From NCBI GenBank assembly GCA_002682825.1, contig NOKP01000003.1, positions 2,046,001 to 2,110,000 on the forward strand: a DNA stretch of 64,000 bases, given 5' to 3'. Positions 10,676 through 22,500 of the stretch are shown here, piece after piece. Numbering within the stretch: position 1 is the stretch's first letter; every line of letters begins with the position of its first letter. This stretch comes from Neonectria sp. B-13. Taxonomy: Eukaryota; Ascomycota; Sordariomycetes; Hypocreales; Nectriaceae. Made by a program: the position numbers and the translations under genes. The notes beneath the pieces were generated by a model, which was given only the letters and a program-made list of their open reading frames with translations, did not search any database and was not told the DNA's origin.

Positions 10676-12705
10676 TCACCTCCTAATCATGAGAACAGCC
10701 CACGACGCCAGCCGATACCCAAAAATGATACCAATCATGATACCGACATCCTTGCCCATGTGCCCCCCCTCATAGCCATACTGGTCCAGCACAGCCTGGC
10801 CGGCAATTTTGCACTGGTCGGCGAGCGGCGAGTCATACATGCAGCGGCATCCCTTGCCGCAGTCGTACACGCGGTCGGCAAACTCGTTGACCATCATGCC
10901 CTGGAAGACGTACTTCTGGTAGTCCCAGTAGTGGAAGACGTACTTGTAGAAGGGGTTGAGGATGGTGGGCGGCACCATGAAGCCGCCGACGGACATCCAC
11001 AGGCCGTTGGCGAAGGCCACCAGCGCCAGCGAGATGACGAAGCTCGGGAACAGCGACGTGAAGAAGACGACGAGCGACTCGGCGGCCAGCAGGTCCAGGA
11101 ACAGCCACATGACCCAGGTGAAGAAGGCCACGGCGGTGGGCTGGAAGTTGGACAGCCAGTACGAGATGACGGAGAAGAGCATGGCGATGAGGAACAGGTA
11201 CGGGATGCCGATGAAGAAGTTGGACACGATCAGCTCCGTCGCGCCGTAGAGCCCATTGTGGTGTTCCTTGACGTACTGCAGGCGGTCCTCGATGAACGAC
11301 GGCACGTAGGCGACGGCCATGAAGCTCATGAACGCCGAGCCGAAGAAGATGGCGTTGACAAAGGGCTGGATCGACTCTTGGTTTGGGTCTAGGCGCACCC
11401 ACACGGTGCCCATCATGATGGCGAGGCCGAGGTACATGGCCACGCGGATGCCGTACGCCACGACGTCGCGATAGCTCTTGACGAAGCTCCGGTGCAGCAG
11501 CGTGAGCGTGAGACTGGGCATGCTGGGGCGCTTATCCGCCGTCTCGATGGTGAAGTGACCACCGGCCGCTTCAGCACTCGCAATCCTGGTGCTGATGTCG
11601 TCGGCCTGGCGCGACGACTGCCACGCCGCATGTAGCTTGTCGAGGCGCAGGGCAGCGGCAGCCTTGTCATGGGCGAAGTCGATGTTGACCATCTCGAGCA
11701 GATACTCGGCCGGGTTCACATACTGCGGCACGGCGGCGCCGGCCTCTTCATAGTACTCGGCGATGGAGCTTACGGGGCCGAAGTACTGCGTCCGGCCGGC
11801 GGACAGCAGCATAAGCTTGTCGAACAGGTTGAAGGTGGAGGTGGAGGGCTGGTGGATTGAGCAGACGACAATGAGGTTATTGCGACGGGCGACGTTGCGC
11901 AGGTAGTTGATGACCTCCCACGAGGCGGCCGAGTCGAGGCCGCTGGTGGGCTCGTCGAGGAAGAGCAGCTTCGGGCTGGTGATGAGCTGGCTGGCGACGC
12001 CGACGCGGCGCTTCTGGCCGCCCGAGATGCCCTTGCGGATGGGCGTGCCGATGAGGGTGTCGGCCTGGTCGACGAGACCGAAGGATTCGAGTAGGCCGTT
12101 GATGCGGACGAGGCGTTCTTGCTTGGGGAGCGAGCTGGATGATTGGGATATCTAGTCAGAAACGGGTGTTGTTTGGACCGAGTATTGGAGGGTTTCTCAC
12201 CTGGTACTGGCGAGGCGTGACGAAAACTCCAGCGTCTCGCGGACCGTTAAAGAGCCGATGAGAGCGTCCTCCTGCTCGACAAAGCACGATATATCACGGA
12301 ACTCGCTGCGCGAAAGGCGACTTCCGTTGACGAGCACTTCGGATTTGACATTGCTCGCATTAGTCGGTCGGCGGGCCAGCACATTCAACAAGGTCGTCTT
12401 TCCGCAGCCGGACGGGCCCATGAGGGCGCAAATCTCGCCTGCACACATACGGCATCAATTTCTGCCGACTTCTCTCAAAGAATCCAGGGAAACTCACCCG
12501 CTTCAACAATGCCATCGACATTGTCCACAATGGTCTTGGGCTTCTTGGACACGCGGTCCTTGACGGTGACGGTGACGCCGCGCCAGGTGAGGTTCTTGAC
12601 GGTGGTGTTGACCAGGTGCTTCTCGGCGACGGGGCGCTGCTCCAGGTCCATGTCGCGGTCGATGTTGTCCATGAGGTAGTACTGTTCGGTGGCACGCGTG
12701 TGCAT
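10676..12705 (-). CDS. Half-size ABCG (WHITE-type) ABC transporter
   Basis: Three exons (12498-12705, 12201-12438, 10676-12134) with introns of 59 and 66 bp give 634 residues, typical for a half transporter in nucleotide-binding-domain-then-membrane order. The ATPase domain shows Walker A GPSGCGKTT, signature ISGGQKRRVGVA, Walker B LLFLDEPTSGLDS and the switch histidine in CSIHQPS. The second half has about six membrane spans with the ABC2 motif region. Near the C-terminus is a cysteine cluster (YDCGKGCRCMYD) in the last lumenal/extracellular loop, common in ABCG proteins. It should work as a dimer exporting lipids or hydrophobic compounds; the substrate cannot be read from sequence. Junctions IVEAG/EICAL and LAST/SSLPKQ restore conserved text. 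The start at 12705 is the most upstream plausible ATG; Met-12 is an alternative. Confidence 0.9.
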
Positions 12706-14027
12706 GGTAAAGAACGCTGAGGAGCCAAGCCGGGAGAGAACAATTATAAGGAAATGGGAACACCTGAGACAGACTCCACGGGAGGGAGGGCGCTAGGCCG
12801 CGAGGCGCAAGCTGGGAGCTGTCAGCTGCAGGCTGGGGTCGAGCGAGAGCCGGATCGATGTCGGCGAGGACGAATCGCGATGCTTCGTAAGAACTACGTC
12901 AGACAGGCAGTCTAGGTAGGGTACGAATTCGGTAGCTCGGTACGTCGGGCGCCAGGAATGTGATATCGGGTCGTCGGGTTTTCAGCTCCACTACGAGATT
13001 GTCTAGTAGGTAGCGTAGAATGAAGTAGAGAAGAGAAGTCAGTACCTTTTCTCGTCCTGCTCCCAGCACAAGAGCCGATGGGCTTTTATTAGAGAACCTC
13101 CCCCAGGCTTTGCTTTCTCGGAGACCTGCAGGCAAGGCCTTGAGGCAGGATCAGGCCCTTGAAGCATGTCAGACGGACCCGCCGACCAACCGATTTTCGT
13201 TCTTCATTTTTACGACAAAAGCTCCGTTGCGTACGAATACTCCATTCTAGACGGCGGCAAGGCGCCAAAGGACTTCCCGAAGTGGCCGGGTGGGCCCGTG
13301 CACGCTCCAGCCCCGAAAGAGTGGACCCCGACGAGCCCCCTCCCATCTCGGCCATCTTGGGGGGAAACTGGGCTCTGCCATTGGTTGCCGGGCGTTGGCT
13401 GTCGGGGACCTCGAAATATCCAGGTCGCCGACTCTGAAGTCGGGTCGCTGTCCACCGTCCACGGTGACTAAAACTTGACATTACGCAGGTTGCAGCAAAT
13501 AACTTTGAGTTTGTCCAAAGGTGGAAGTGCAGTCACGTGAGAGTATTGCACGTTTCCGCTTGATCAATCACCATTATTTGTCCAATGGCATCCATCGCTA
13601 TTCGCCCTATTCGTATACTATAATATACGTATCTGTATCTAAGCCAGGATAGATGAATCTACATGGGAGATAGTGCGCAGTAGTAACCACGCACTCATGT
13701 ACTATGCTCAGTGCGAAATGTCCAATAACGTTTGCTCCATCCAGTAACTTTCCCGGTACCCTGCATGGTCCAAGTTGATCTTATACCTTGAGCCTGCCTT
13801 TGCAACCCGTCTGGATCCCTCTCTCTGACCTTGATGTCCTTTCTCGGAAAGGTTATCTTTAACTAAAATACATAAAATGAATGACCCGGCCGAACATTGG
13901 GAATGAATTTTGTATTTGCACGTAGTGGAAGTTGCTTGTGCCTACCTTGTGCATCACCAGTCCTGACAGACAACATTTCTGCAACCTTATTTTCAAGCCG
14001 AGTATACCATCCCCGGCGGCTTCCAAC
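12706..14027. other. Divergent intergenic region with a dispersed repeat copy
   Basis: This 1.3-kb stretch separates the ABC transporter and the RNase H-fold gene. It contains one copy of a dispersed repeat (13255-13470) and an AT-rich part near 13610-13640. Many overlapping short frames on both strands of 13090-13480 reflect the GC-rich repeat rather than genes. Confidence 0.5.
13255..13470. repeat. Dispersed repeat, copy 1 (related to 15855-16070)
   Basis: Aligned by eye with 15855-16070 in the same orientation. Shared blocks include a GCCCCYTCCC..CTYGGCC element, an identical CTCYGCCATTGG core and a CAGGTCGCCGAC / AAGTCGCCGAC block. The copies are strongly diverged, many differences being transitions. 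No terminal inverted repeats or coding capacity were recognised. Confidence 0.55.
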
Positions 14028-15314
14028 ATGCGTTACCACGAAAGTCCCAATTTAAAAACGCGAGGTTGGAGGAATCTGTGGAAAAGTAATATCCCCAACC
14101 TCGAAGCTCTCCAAAAGGCCGCGGACCACACTACGTTTGTTGCCATTGACATCGAGCCTTGGGGTTACATTGGCAAGGAAGTCGCTGATATCGCCATTTC
14201 CATCATTGACCCTATCGATATCTACCAACTTAGCGATCCACCAAAGACTCTCATGTCTCTACGCAAACGGTACTCGGTCCAAACCCACAGCCTCAAAGTG
14301 CGGGGTAGGGAGCAGGGCAAATGCCATCAGCGCGAGCCATCAATGGGGAAGGTCGAGTGGGTTCAGCCCAAAGAAGTTGAGGGTACTCTGGTGAACATTT
14401 TGAAGTCGATTCAATCCGCCGCCGTTGCTGGCTCTGCCTCTCCGAAAACCCAGGAAAGCTCTGAACTACCTACTCTTACTCTCGTGGGGTTTGACCTATA
14501 CTTGGAATTGCGCATCTTGTCGACTGAATACCCGCGCCTCCTCACAGAATGTTTTACTTCCTGGGTGGACCTTCAGGAAATTGCCAAAGATTTGTCCATC
14601 GGTCTGGGAAAATGCACCCCTGGTCTGATCGATACACTTGTTGCCTTCGGTTTTAAAAACGATTCACTGGCTATCGTATCGAAGGTGACGCAGCACAGTG
14701 CAGGAACCGACACCATTCGCATGATTGCGCTTCTTGTCAATCTTCTCGCCTTGCCCCTCGGCAAGAACTTGTCAATCGAACTGACACCAAGACGAAAATG
14801 GTCCAGATCATTAATGAGGAATCGATACAGGAATGATGAAAAGCTTTTTCTAGATTCTCGACCATCGCCGCGAGAATTCTTTCCCTTCGCCGCGAGGGTC
14901 CGGCGAATCGGAGGATCTGTCACCAAAGCGACGCCCGAGGACATATACGAAAGATTCTCCAAATACAACCCAACAGCTGTAGGAAATTCCAGATGGAGAG
15001 AACGCCACTTAGCGGGCTGGGTCTGTCTTCCCAGTCTTGACGAGCTTGAGACCTTTGTAGAGGAAGTCAATGGACTCAAGACGGAAGATGGGGTTTGGGA
15101 AGCAACATCACACTACGATCCGTCACTCACATCCGCTCGAACTGCTGCTGAGCTCAGCGAGTTTCGAGAAACAGAACTAGCCGCAAGACTCTCAGAGAAG
15201 ATGCAGTTCAGAATGCAGAAGAAAGAGAAGACAAAGAAGGAGGAGGAGGAATTGCTAAGACGCTTAGACATGGGTGATGAGACGAATTTGATGTTTGCAG
15301 GCTTACAGCTTTGA
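14028..15314 (+). CDS. Gfd2/YDR514C-like RNase H-fold protein
   Basis: 428 residues, no introns. The start at 14028 is the first true ATG; the open frame extends upstream to 13932 only through a TTG. Residues near 45-60 read TTFVAIDIEPWG, resembling the first DxE-type strand of DEDD exonucleases, followed by EVADIAISIIDP. A second block (TLVGFDLYLELRIL) and a third (VTQHSAGTDTIRMIALLVN) match the usual spacing of the Gfd2/YDR514C C-terminal fold, where homologues read HDL and HNAGND. The His of HDL is replaced by Phe here, so catalytic activity is uncertain. The C-terminus is a charged coiled-coil-like stretch (MQKKEKTKKEEEELLRRL). Yeast Gfd2 is linked to mRNA export genetically; the role here is unknown. 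Confidence 0.72.
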   Translation: MRYHESPNLKTRGWRNLWKSNIPNLEALQKAADHTTFVAIDIEPWGYIGKEVADIAISIIDPIDIYQLSDPPKTLMSLRKRYSVQTHSLKVRGREQGKCHQREPSMGKVEWVQPKEVEGTLVNILKSIQSAAVAGSASPKTQESSELPTLTLVGFDLYLELRILSTEYPRLLTECFTSWVDLQEIAKDLSIGLGKCTPGLIDTLVAFGFKNDSLAIVSKVTQHSAGTDTIRMIALLVNLLALPLGKNLSIELTPRRKWSRSLMRNRYRNDEKLFLDSRPSPREFFPFAARVRRIGGSVTKATPEDIYERFSKYNPTAVGNSRWRERHLAGWVCLPSLDELETFVEEVNGLKTEDGVWEATSHYDPSLTSARTAAELSEFRETELAARLSEKMQFRMQKKEKTKKEEEELLRRLDMGDETNLMFAGLQL

Positions 15315-17177
15315 GACTTGCAAAGGGTATTTGCTGTTCCTTCTTACAGTCTATATCGGTGTTGACTTTCATCCACAATTTCTTCAGCGCTGCGTAGGAA
15401 GCCTTGTACGGGACGAGGATCAACATGATGCCACCCAACTAAATCCAGTAGTCTCTTTTCTGCCGAGTTGTTACACCCCATATCCCACCAACACTGTTTG
15501 CAGCTACCAACCTTAAGACCAAGTGGAGATGCAAAATACAACCATTTTAAACAGAAGTCAACACCCTTTTCATTCAAGGTACACCAGACCTAATTTCGTT
15601 GATGATACCACAGACGAGAGAGACTAATAAGAAAGGGGACAGATTGAGCTTGCCGTTAGTAAGGACAAAGTGGAGATGTCAATGATAGAAGTGACATTCA
15701 AAAATGGTGAGTTGAACAGTCAAGATCCATTACCAGCATTACCCTACTTTACCATCATTCCGACGCTAACTCGTTGTTTGCAGCGCCAACCGCGATGGAG
15801 TCTTTATTTTTATTTTAAAATTTTAGCCCTGTTGTACAGCAACGAAATGCACGTCCGGAGTTCTCCGTACTGGCCGCTCGGTGCCCTAAACATTCCCCCC
15901 CAGCCCCAAATATGTGGTTCCCGTAGCCCCTCCCGTCTTGGCCGTGTTGAAGGAAATCCGGCTCCGCCATTGGCCGCCGGCGATTTCGCAAGTCCCAAGT
16001 CGCCGACCGCTGGAATCGAGATCGCCGACCACTGTAGGGCTGAGGTCGCCGATCAAACGGGCCAACCTCCGACAAACGGCTTCCTCTGTCCCGGCCGACT
16101 GACTGCTAATTAATAGTACTCAACTAAGTATGGATAGTCCCTACTCTTTCCCTACCCCCAGACACCACACTCGGCCTCTCTCTCGGGTGTCTCCCTCCAG
16201 GCTTCCATATTCTTTTTCTTCCATCAGCCCTACTCCGTACTAAAAAAGTAACGTCTCGTCGTCAGCCAGGGTGTGTTTTGCTTTCTTTTCGTCCTCTACT
16301 AGTCTTCCCTAACCTGCCTTAGCTTAATGCCGCCCACACCACCCCACCCGTGGCTTGGCCAACAGTCCGACACCAGACTCGCTCTTCACTCTGCGGCATC
16401 ATCTCTCACAACGTGGCGGTGCCTCCCAAACCCCAATGCAAGCCAGCGCAGTGACGTCTCGCTTCCAACGACCTTCGACGGTAGCATCATGTCACTCGAG
16501 CCCAACCTGTGACACCCTCTGCGCTGATACCCCGGCGCTGGCTACCGAATCCTATGCATATCTAGCCTCGGTCTTTTCCGTGATCCACCACCCTGCCCCA
16601 GCCTATCCATACACAATTAGATAACCCGCAGAGAGTCCTGTTGCACATTCGTCTTCACATGTAAACACCCACCTTGTCATAGCTAGGTTGAGAGGCTTCG
16701 TGTATACAGCAGCATGGTCCAAGTCCGGGGGAGTGGATATAGATGGCTTCGCAGAGCTCATTAATTTGTACACCAAACGGTTGTATCACAATGCACATGG
16801 TATTGCAATGAACCAAGAGTGAAAAAGTATACGGAATTCGGAATTTTCCAACTATTCTATCAATCCAGATCATACCAATCCAGATGAGACTCCCCAAGTT
16901 TCCGGCTTCGAGCCTCGCTGGTATTATAACCGATTCCTCAACGCCAATCCCTTGAATACATACAAATCCCAAACGTCTATGCTTTGTCGCCTCCTAAATC
17001 CGTCGTATATTTACCAAGTCTCAAAACAACGCATAAACACCCCTTTCCACGTAACCTCGTGCCTGTATCTCACTCCCCACACGTATAGAGCCTGGGCATA
17101 TCCGATACGCCCGCATATGCAGCCGCCGTAGCCGTCTTCCACCCCTAGGTGGGACGTCCCGGGTTCCCGCATGCGGC
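15315..17177. other. Intergenic region with second repeat copy
   Basis: 1.9 kb between convergent genes. It holds a dispersed repeat copy (15855-16070), a pyrimidine-rich stretch around 16140-16320 and a TACTCCGTAC element at 16231. No gene is supported. Confidence 0.5.
15855..16070. repeat. Dispersed repeat, copy 2 (related to 13255-13470)
   Basis: Counterpart of the repeat at 13255-13470, same orientation, about 2.6 kb away. It is immediately preceded and followed by AT-rich DNA, so the element stands out as a GC-rich island. Boundaries are approximate. Confidence 0.55.
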
Positions 17178-19508
17178 TCAACCCAGCAAGTGTGGCATCG
17201 TCTCCATATTGTGCATGTTCTCAATCTCGCTGATTATGGACTCATCGGTCGCAATGCTGTTCATCACCTCCTCCTGAGTCAGACCCAGCCAGTACTGAGG
17301 CGTCATCTGCTGCTGCTTCTTGACCTGGTACACCTCTTGTGCAACACCCTTAACTTGGCCGCTTGCGCGTGACGCCGCGGTCCACACGTGGGACAGCTTT
17401 GCCAGAGCGCCAATGTTTAGGCGGATTTGCTGGCGGAGGTTGTCGTCGTTGTGGGGGATGAAGAAGAGCGCCCACTTGCTGAGGTGCACAATCGATGAAA
17501 GCGTCACGACGCACGCGAAGAAGTGTGTGTGTGACAGCAGCGGCACACGGTGGGTGACCAACTTGCTGATTTCATTTGCAGACTGGATCGTATGCTTGGT
17601 GTGAGCGTTGAAGGCGTCACCAGACATAACCGGGGTGTGCGGTGCGCACGAGTTGACGGAACGAGTCGGCGACGAGTCCAGCTGTGAGTGAGGCTGGTGG
17701 AGGAGAATAGATGTGGCATGCATCATCATATGCGCCTGGAACATCATCTCGTCCAATCTGCCGTCCTTGTAGATCGCGTCTCGCTTACCCTCGGGTAGGT
17801 GCAGTCGCCAGTTGGTGAGGAGGGCTTCGATGCGACTGAGATTCTCGTCCTCAGGGCCAAAGATAGGAGGAACCCTCATGAATTTTCCCAGGTTGCGGGC
17901 GCACTGGATGCGATAGGCGAAAGAAGAAAATTCCCGGTCGTCGCCAGAGAAGTCGCTGTCTTCCATATCCTCAAGGTATAGTGGCTGGGGAATGTGCTAA
18001 AACCGACAGGTCAGCACATGTAATTGCTGTAGGCGTGGGTCGAGCTTACACCTGAGAGGTACTGGTATTCCTCGCATGGCAGAGCAACATCGGCGGGAAC
18101 GTCGTATAAGAGGAAATTGGTGGTGCGGTGGACTCCTGCGATCATGGCATCGACGACATATAGGTCCCACCAGGTTCTTCGCCAACTCTCCTCCAGGGCT
18201 GGGATGCCTCGGCCATTGAGCGACGCAAAGGATCGAGTGTTGAGGCCAATCTGAACAGAGATGCGCTCGACATCGGACAGGATCTCCCGGGCCTTTTCCT
18301 GTTGACAACTGCCGTCAAGGCCGATGACAAGAAGAAGCATGGCCTGAACAAGGAAGGCATCCTTGTGACGACCAGGCTCATAGACAATGCGATAAGCTTC
18401 GTCAAAAAAGCTGTTTCGGGTCGGGCCGGCCTCAATGTAAAGCGAGCCGAGCCAGCGCATAGCGGCCAGAAGAGGCTCGATAGTGCCCTCCTTGGCTATC
18501 CGAAGGAGATATTCCTTAGGCAGCACAAAAGGATGAGCGGCGTGGAAATGGTGGTAGAAGGAGTCGATGCATCGCTCGCCAGGAGTAGGCACGGGCACTT
18601 GGGCGGGGACGTGGGTACTGTGGTGACCAAGAACCATGTTGGAAGCGTCGTGAGCAGCGCCAAATGGTCGGTACATGGCGATGTTGGTATTGCAGTTGTT
18701 GGGAGAAGGGGCGGGAGCAATAAATGGCGAGGCGGAGCCGGTCTCTGGCAGGATGATGCTGGGGTTGAAGGAGGAGGGGATGGAGGAGACCATGGGTGCG
18801 CCAGAGTTGGAGCTGAGCAGGCCTTGACCGTCGGTGCTTGAGGAAGACTCACGAGCTGGCGGCGACGAAGCATGGCGCTTGTTCGAGTTCCGGGCAGTTC
18901 CTCTGCGCGGGCCCTTGTAACCGCGGCGGGAAGCGACGTAGATGCACTCGGAGTTGGCGCTGGTGCAGCGGGAACAAGGCGTCTGGCCATCGCATTTGAG
19001 GTGCTTGCCGCGCTGCAATTGGGAAATGGAGTCAGCTTCTTAGTGCGCTTTGTGTAAATTGTGACACGGCGTATCGGGCTATGAGTCGGAACTGGGAATA
19101 CAGATGCGATTGATGCAAGACAACGGGGAAACATGGGGAAGGGAAACTCACGCAAGCGAGGCAAGCAGCCGGGACTGAAGGTGTGTTCACCCGGTTGTCA
19201 TTACTTCCAGAGGGCGAGGGCGCAGCGGAAGCCAGACCGTCGAGGGCAAGCATGTGCGAGTTGGGTGAAGCCGAACTCGAGGGCGGGTCTTCCGGGCCCG
19301 AGAATGAGTCCATGTCCTTGCCGACAGAGTGCGTGTGAAGATACGGAGACGGTGAATGGTCCATCACGGGCGGGTACCACACGTATGAAGTATTGGGGAG
19401 GCCGGCGTAGAAGTTGTAAGGAGAAGGCGGCGGAGGAGACGGCGTGGGCGTGGCGTAGATGATCTGGGTTGGGTTGGATGCACCCATAGGTTGGACGATG
19501 GCATTCAT
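17178..19508 (-). CDS. Zn(II)2Cys6 transcription factor with fungal-specific TF domain
   Basis: Three exons (19152-19508, 18050-19012, 17178-17996; introns 139 and 53 bp) give 712 residues. The first intron cuts the zinc cluster right after its second cysteine; joining gives ACLACRGKHLKCDG then CSRCTSANSEC, the canonical Cys spacing CX2CX6CX5CX2CX6C. A basic linker (SRRGYKGPRRG) follows, then a Ser/Pro-rich region and a fungal-specific TF domain (from about CIDSFYHHFHAAHPFVLPKEY to the C-terminus). The N-terminal 110 residues are Pro/Ser/Thr-rich, unusual because the zinc cluster is normally close to the start. The second intron uses a GTAAGC donor that keeps phase. The start is the first true ATG; the frame stays open upstream through a TTG next to a CAG, so an extra 5' exon is possible. 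Target genes unknown. Confidence 0.86.
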
Positions 19509-22500
19509 GAAGAAGGCGCGCCCGAGGGGAGGGTGGTCTTGGCTTGGTGGGCTGTATTTGTTCGGAGCACCCTGCAAGTTGGAGCAACTCGGAAAGGGCA
19601 GCTGGCTGCGGGGACCAGAGCTCTGTTCAACCGCTTGTCAAATGACTAAGCCGGAAGGGACCTCAAAGTTAAATAGGTCAAAAAAAAATCGGGGATATAA
19701 AGAAGCCACAAGATATCGACGATGGTCGACGAGAGGTAAGGAATGCCCAAAGAGATAAAAAATGCAAGGTGGTGATGGGCAAGGTGCGGGTATATGTAGG
19801 CGTGTATGTCGTGGGATTGAAAGACAAGAGACTAGGTTGTGTGTGCCAAGTGTGTAGAGTAATGTGTGTGTGTGCTCTGTGAAGACAGTAGAAAGACCGT
19901 TGAGATCTGGGGACATGGAGGCATCTAATATCTCGTTCCCAGCCCAGCCCATACCAAGCACGTATTGGACCTAACCTCCTACCTTGTCTAGCTGCCCATC
20001 TACCCATCTCGTCGGCGCTCAACTACCGCCCATCCCCCAGCAACCTTCTTCCCCCCCCTTCCCTCCACTTGAACATGCGGGTGGCGGCGTGAGGCGTGCG
20101 GCGTGCGTCGTGTGTTGCAGGACGACCCCAACTAAGGTATGACCCTGGCACCCACGAACCCGTCAGATTCGCAAATCTCACGACAAGATTGAGGGACGCC
20201 CCGGCCACTAAACGGCCGTCCAACCCATCCCCATCCACGGGTGGAGGTGGTGTTTCCTCCTGCGCCCAGCGCACTCCGGCGTCGCGGACTCTCCGCCGCG
20301 GGTTGGGACTCCCGGGCGTACGAGGACGGAGGAGATGCCGCCCTCTCAGGCTTCAGCCCTAGCTCCAGCAAAGTAAAAGCCGATGGATGGGCTTTGCTGG
20401 CTATGCGGGCTTCCAACACCATTCTGGGTCCCCCGGTTGCAAGTGCAACGTGCCACCGGCACCGGGGTCCAAGGGCTTCCAAAGGACCCCGAAGGAGGAA
20501 AGGGGGCTTGCGAAGGGGATCCCAAGAAGCAGCATAGTACATAGTAGTAGTATGTATGAAGCATCGGCCATGACCGACCTGGCCGACATTTTGGTGCGCG
20601 CGTATGCCAGCAACCATCGCAAACTCCCCAACCGTCGTATCTTGACCAATCCGCGGGCTTCTTTTCGCGGATGTTGTGGCTGACCCAGTACCATGCCCAA
20701 TCATCCTCGCTAGCATCGCGGGTGATTTGAAGTTGAGCCAGCTCCGACTCCAAGTGCCCAAGGATCGCCATAGAGTCCATGCGACATCAGTATCCGAAGC
20801 GAACCGGAGTTTAGTGACTGCGCTCACGCCCTTGGAGTCGGGGCCACCGGCGTGCCCGCGCGGCGCTCGATGGATGGCCCCTGGAGAGCCCTGTGCTTGG
20901 GGAGCCTTGCAGGGCCTTTAAGGCCAGTAAGGCCTGTAGGGGCAGTAGGGCCCTGCGGACCCCCCCAGTAATGGAACCAGCCCTGCAACTCTGGTCGGGT
21001 GCGAGCCCGCCTAATGCAGGGCCCCGCCACTCATCCTCCTCTGCAACCACTGCAAGTCTGCAAGTCTGCAACCACCGCGATGCAGTGGATGGGACGCTGC
21101 TTTGGCTGCGTCTACGAAGTGCATGCCACCCGACTCTGCCCAATGCCCAGCTATCCCGCCGCCTGGGCTGGCCTCGAAACCCACCTCGCTGGGCGATCCA
21201 CCAGATCTCCACTGGAGCCATCATGGCGTCCGCTACAACAGCAGCGCTCCTCCACAGCGACTCCATCATCCATCTGCCCGCCAGTTTCTCTCTCGTCAAA
21301 CCTCACTTCTGGCCCTCCATCGACACATCCCTCCACCCTCACTGGCCGCCGTACGCCACGGCCCACGGGTGGTGTTGTCGTCTCTGCAAGCGCCGCTAAG
21401 GTGCGCTGCGGCGCATCGTCACTTTCAGGGCTTTTCCCGGCTTGCCAGCCTCCAAAACAGCGGCCAAAACGGCGGACTGCGAGTTCTGCACATTCTCCCG
21501 GTCGTGTCTTGATAACAGGGTCATCCACGCGGGCGCTCCATTCACGAGCCCTCGTGTGACTGCGATGCCAATGCGCCTCCACCAAACGAGCCTGTCCCCC
21601 ATCCACACCCGGCCTTACCTCGCAAATGGTGCAAGGGGCTGAAGCTCTTTCGCTTCCCCAAGACCAAGCCATCGTCCATTCTTGTCACCATCGTGCGTGT
21701 CGAGCCACGATGCCTGCCCGCCAGGTACGTACTGTCACCGCTACTCTGCTGCTCCCCTGCGACGTCCCTGCGATATGCCCTGCGATATGCCCTGCCACTA
21801 CCCGTCACCACGGCCGTCAAGGACCCTCAAGCACACAAGCCCATCGTGGCCATGTCAGCCTTCTTCTCCATCTATCGGTTCTGCATCCGGACCGCTTGCG
21901 CCTCAGGTGCCGATGCTTGGACGGTCGGTCTGTGAGGTGAGTGGTCGATGGACCTCTCGGCGCCGTTCGTCATGCCTGCGAGCTGACTACCTTGTTTGAG
22001 TAATCCCGCCTTTTTGGAGGGAGCTTCCTGTTACTCCATGCTAGTCCATGTTGCTCTTGTCGATCCTCGTTGGTCCTCGTTGCTGTTTGTTGTTCCTTGC
22101 TCCTTGCTGCCCCTGTAGCTCCTTTCCCGGACCTACAGGTCATCATCATATCTTCTAGTACAACGTACTACGTAGATGCTCTACATCGTGACTCCTTACA
22201 GACGAGTCCATGTATATCACGACAACCCGATACTCTAGCAAGTCATGTGTGGGCAACAGCAGTAGGTATCGAGCTACTTGATATCTTCCAAGCCCGCTAT
22301 TCACCAATCCCATCCATCCATCCTATACACAATTCTCGAGCACAACACTCTCAGCAAGTCGCACATTCCACACACTGTCCGTTTCAACAACTCTTCCCGT
22401 TCTAGGTAAGTCCACACGGGTCAGCTGCGATGTCGGTATTCTAGCTCTCTGGGATGTCCCCCTACTCGCTAAGACTCGTCGGTTTGGCCTGTGCGGTTGC

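Noticed and set aside
13089..13481. Cluster of overlapping open frames on both strands
   Set aside because: Explained by the GC-rich dispersed repeat; the related copy at 15855-16070 does not conserve any one frame.
8854..19508. Glucanase, ABC transporter and Zn2Cys6 regulator as a secondary-metabolite cluster
   Set aside because: No backbone synthase or tailoring enzyme is present, and an unrelated RNase H-fold gene intervenes. Proximity alone is not evidence.
20132..21299. Two long minus-strand open frames (231 and 162 codons)
   Set aside because: They arise in GC-rich DNA that is also open on the plus strand. Composition is Arg/Pro/Ser/Gly-biased, with no domain or splice-supported continuation.
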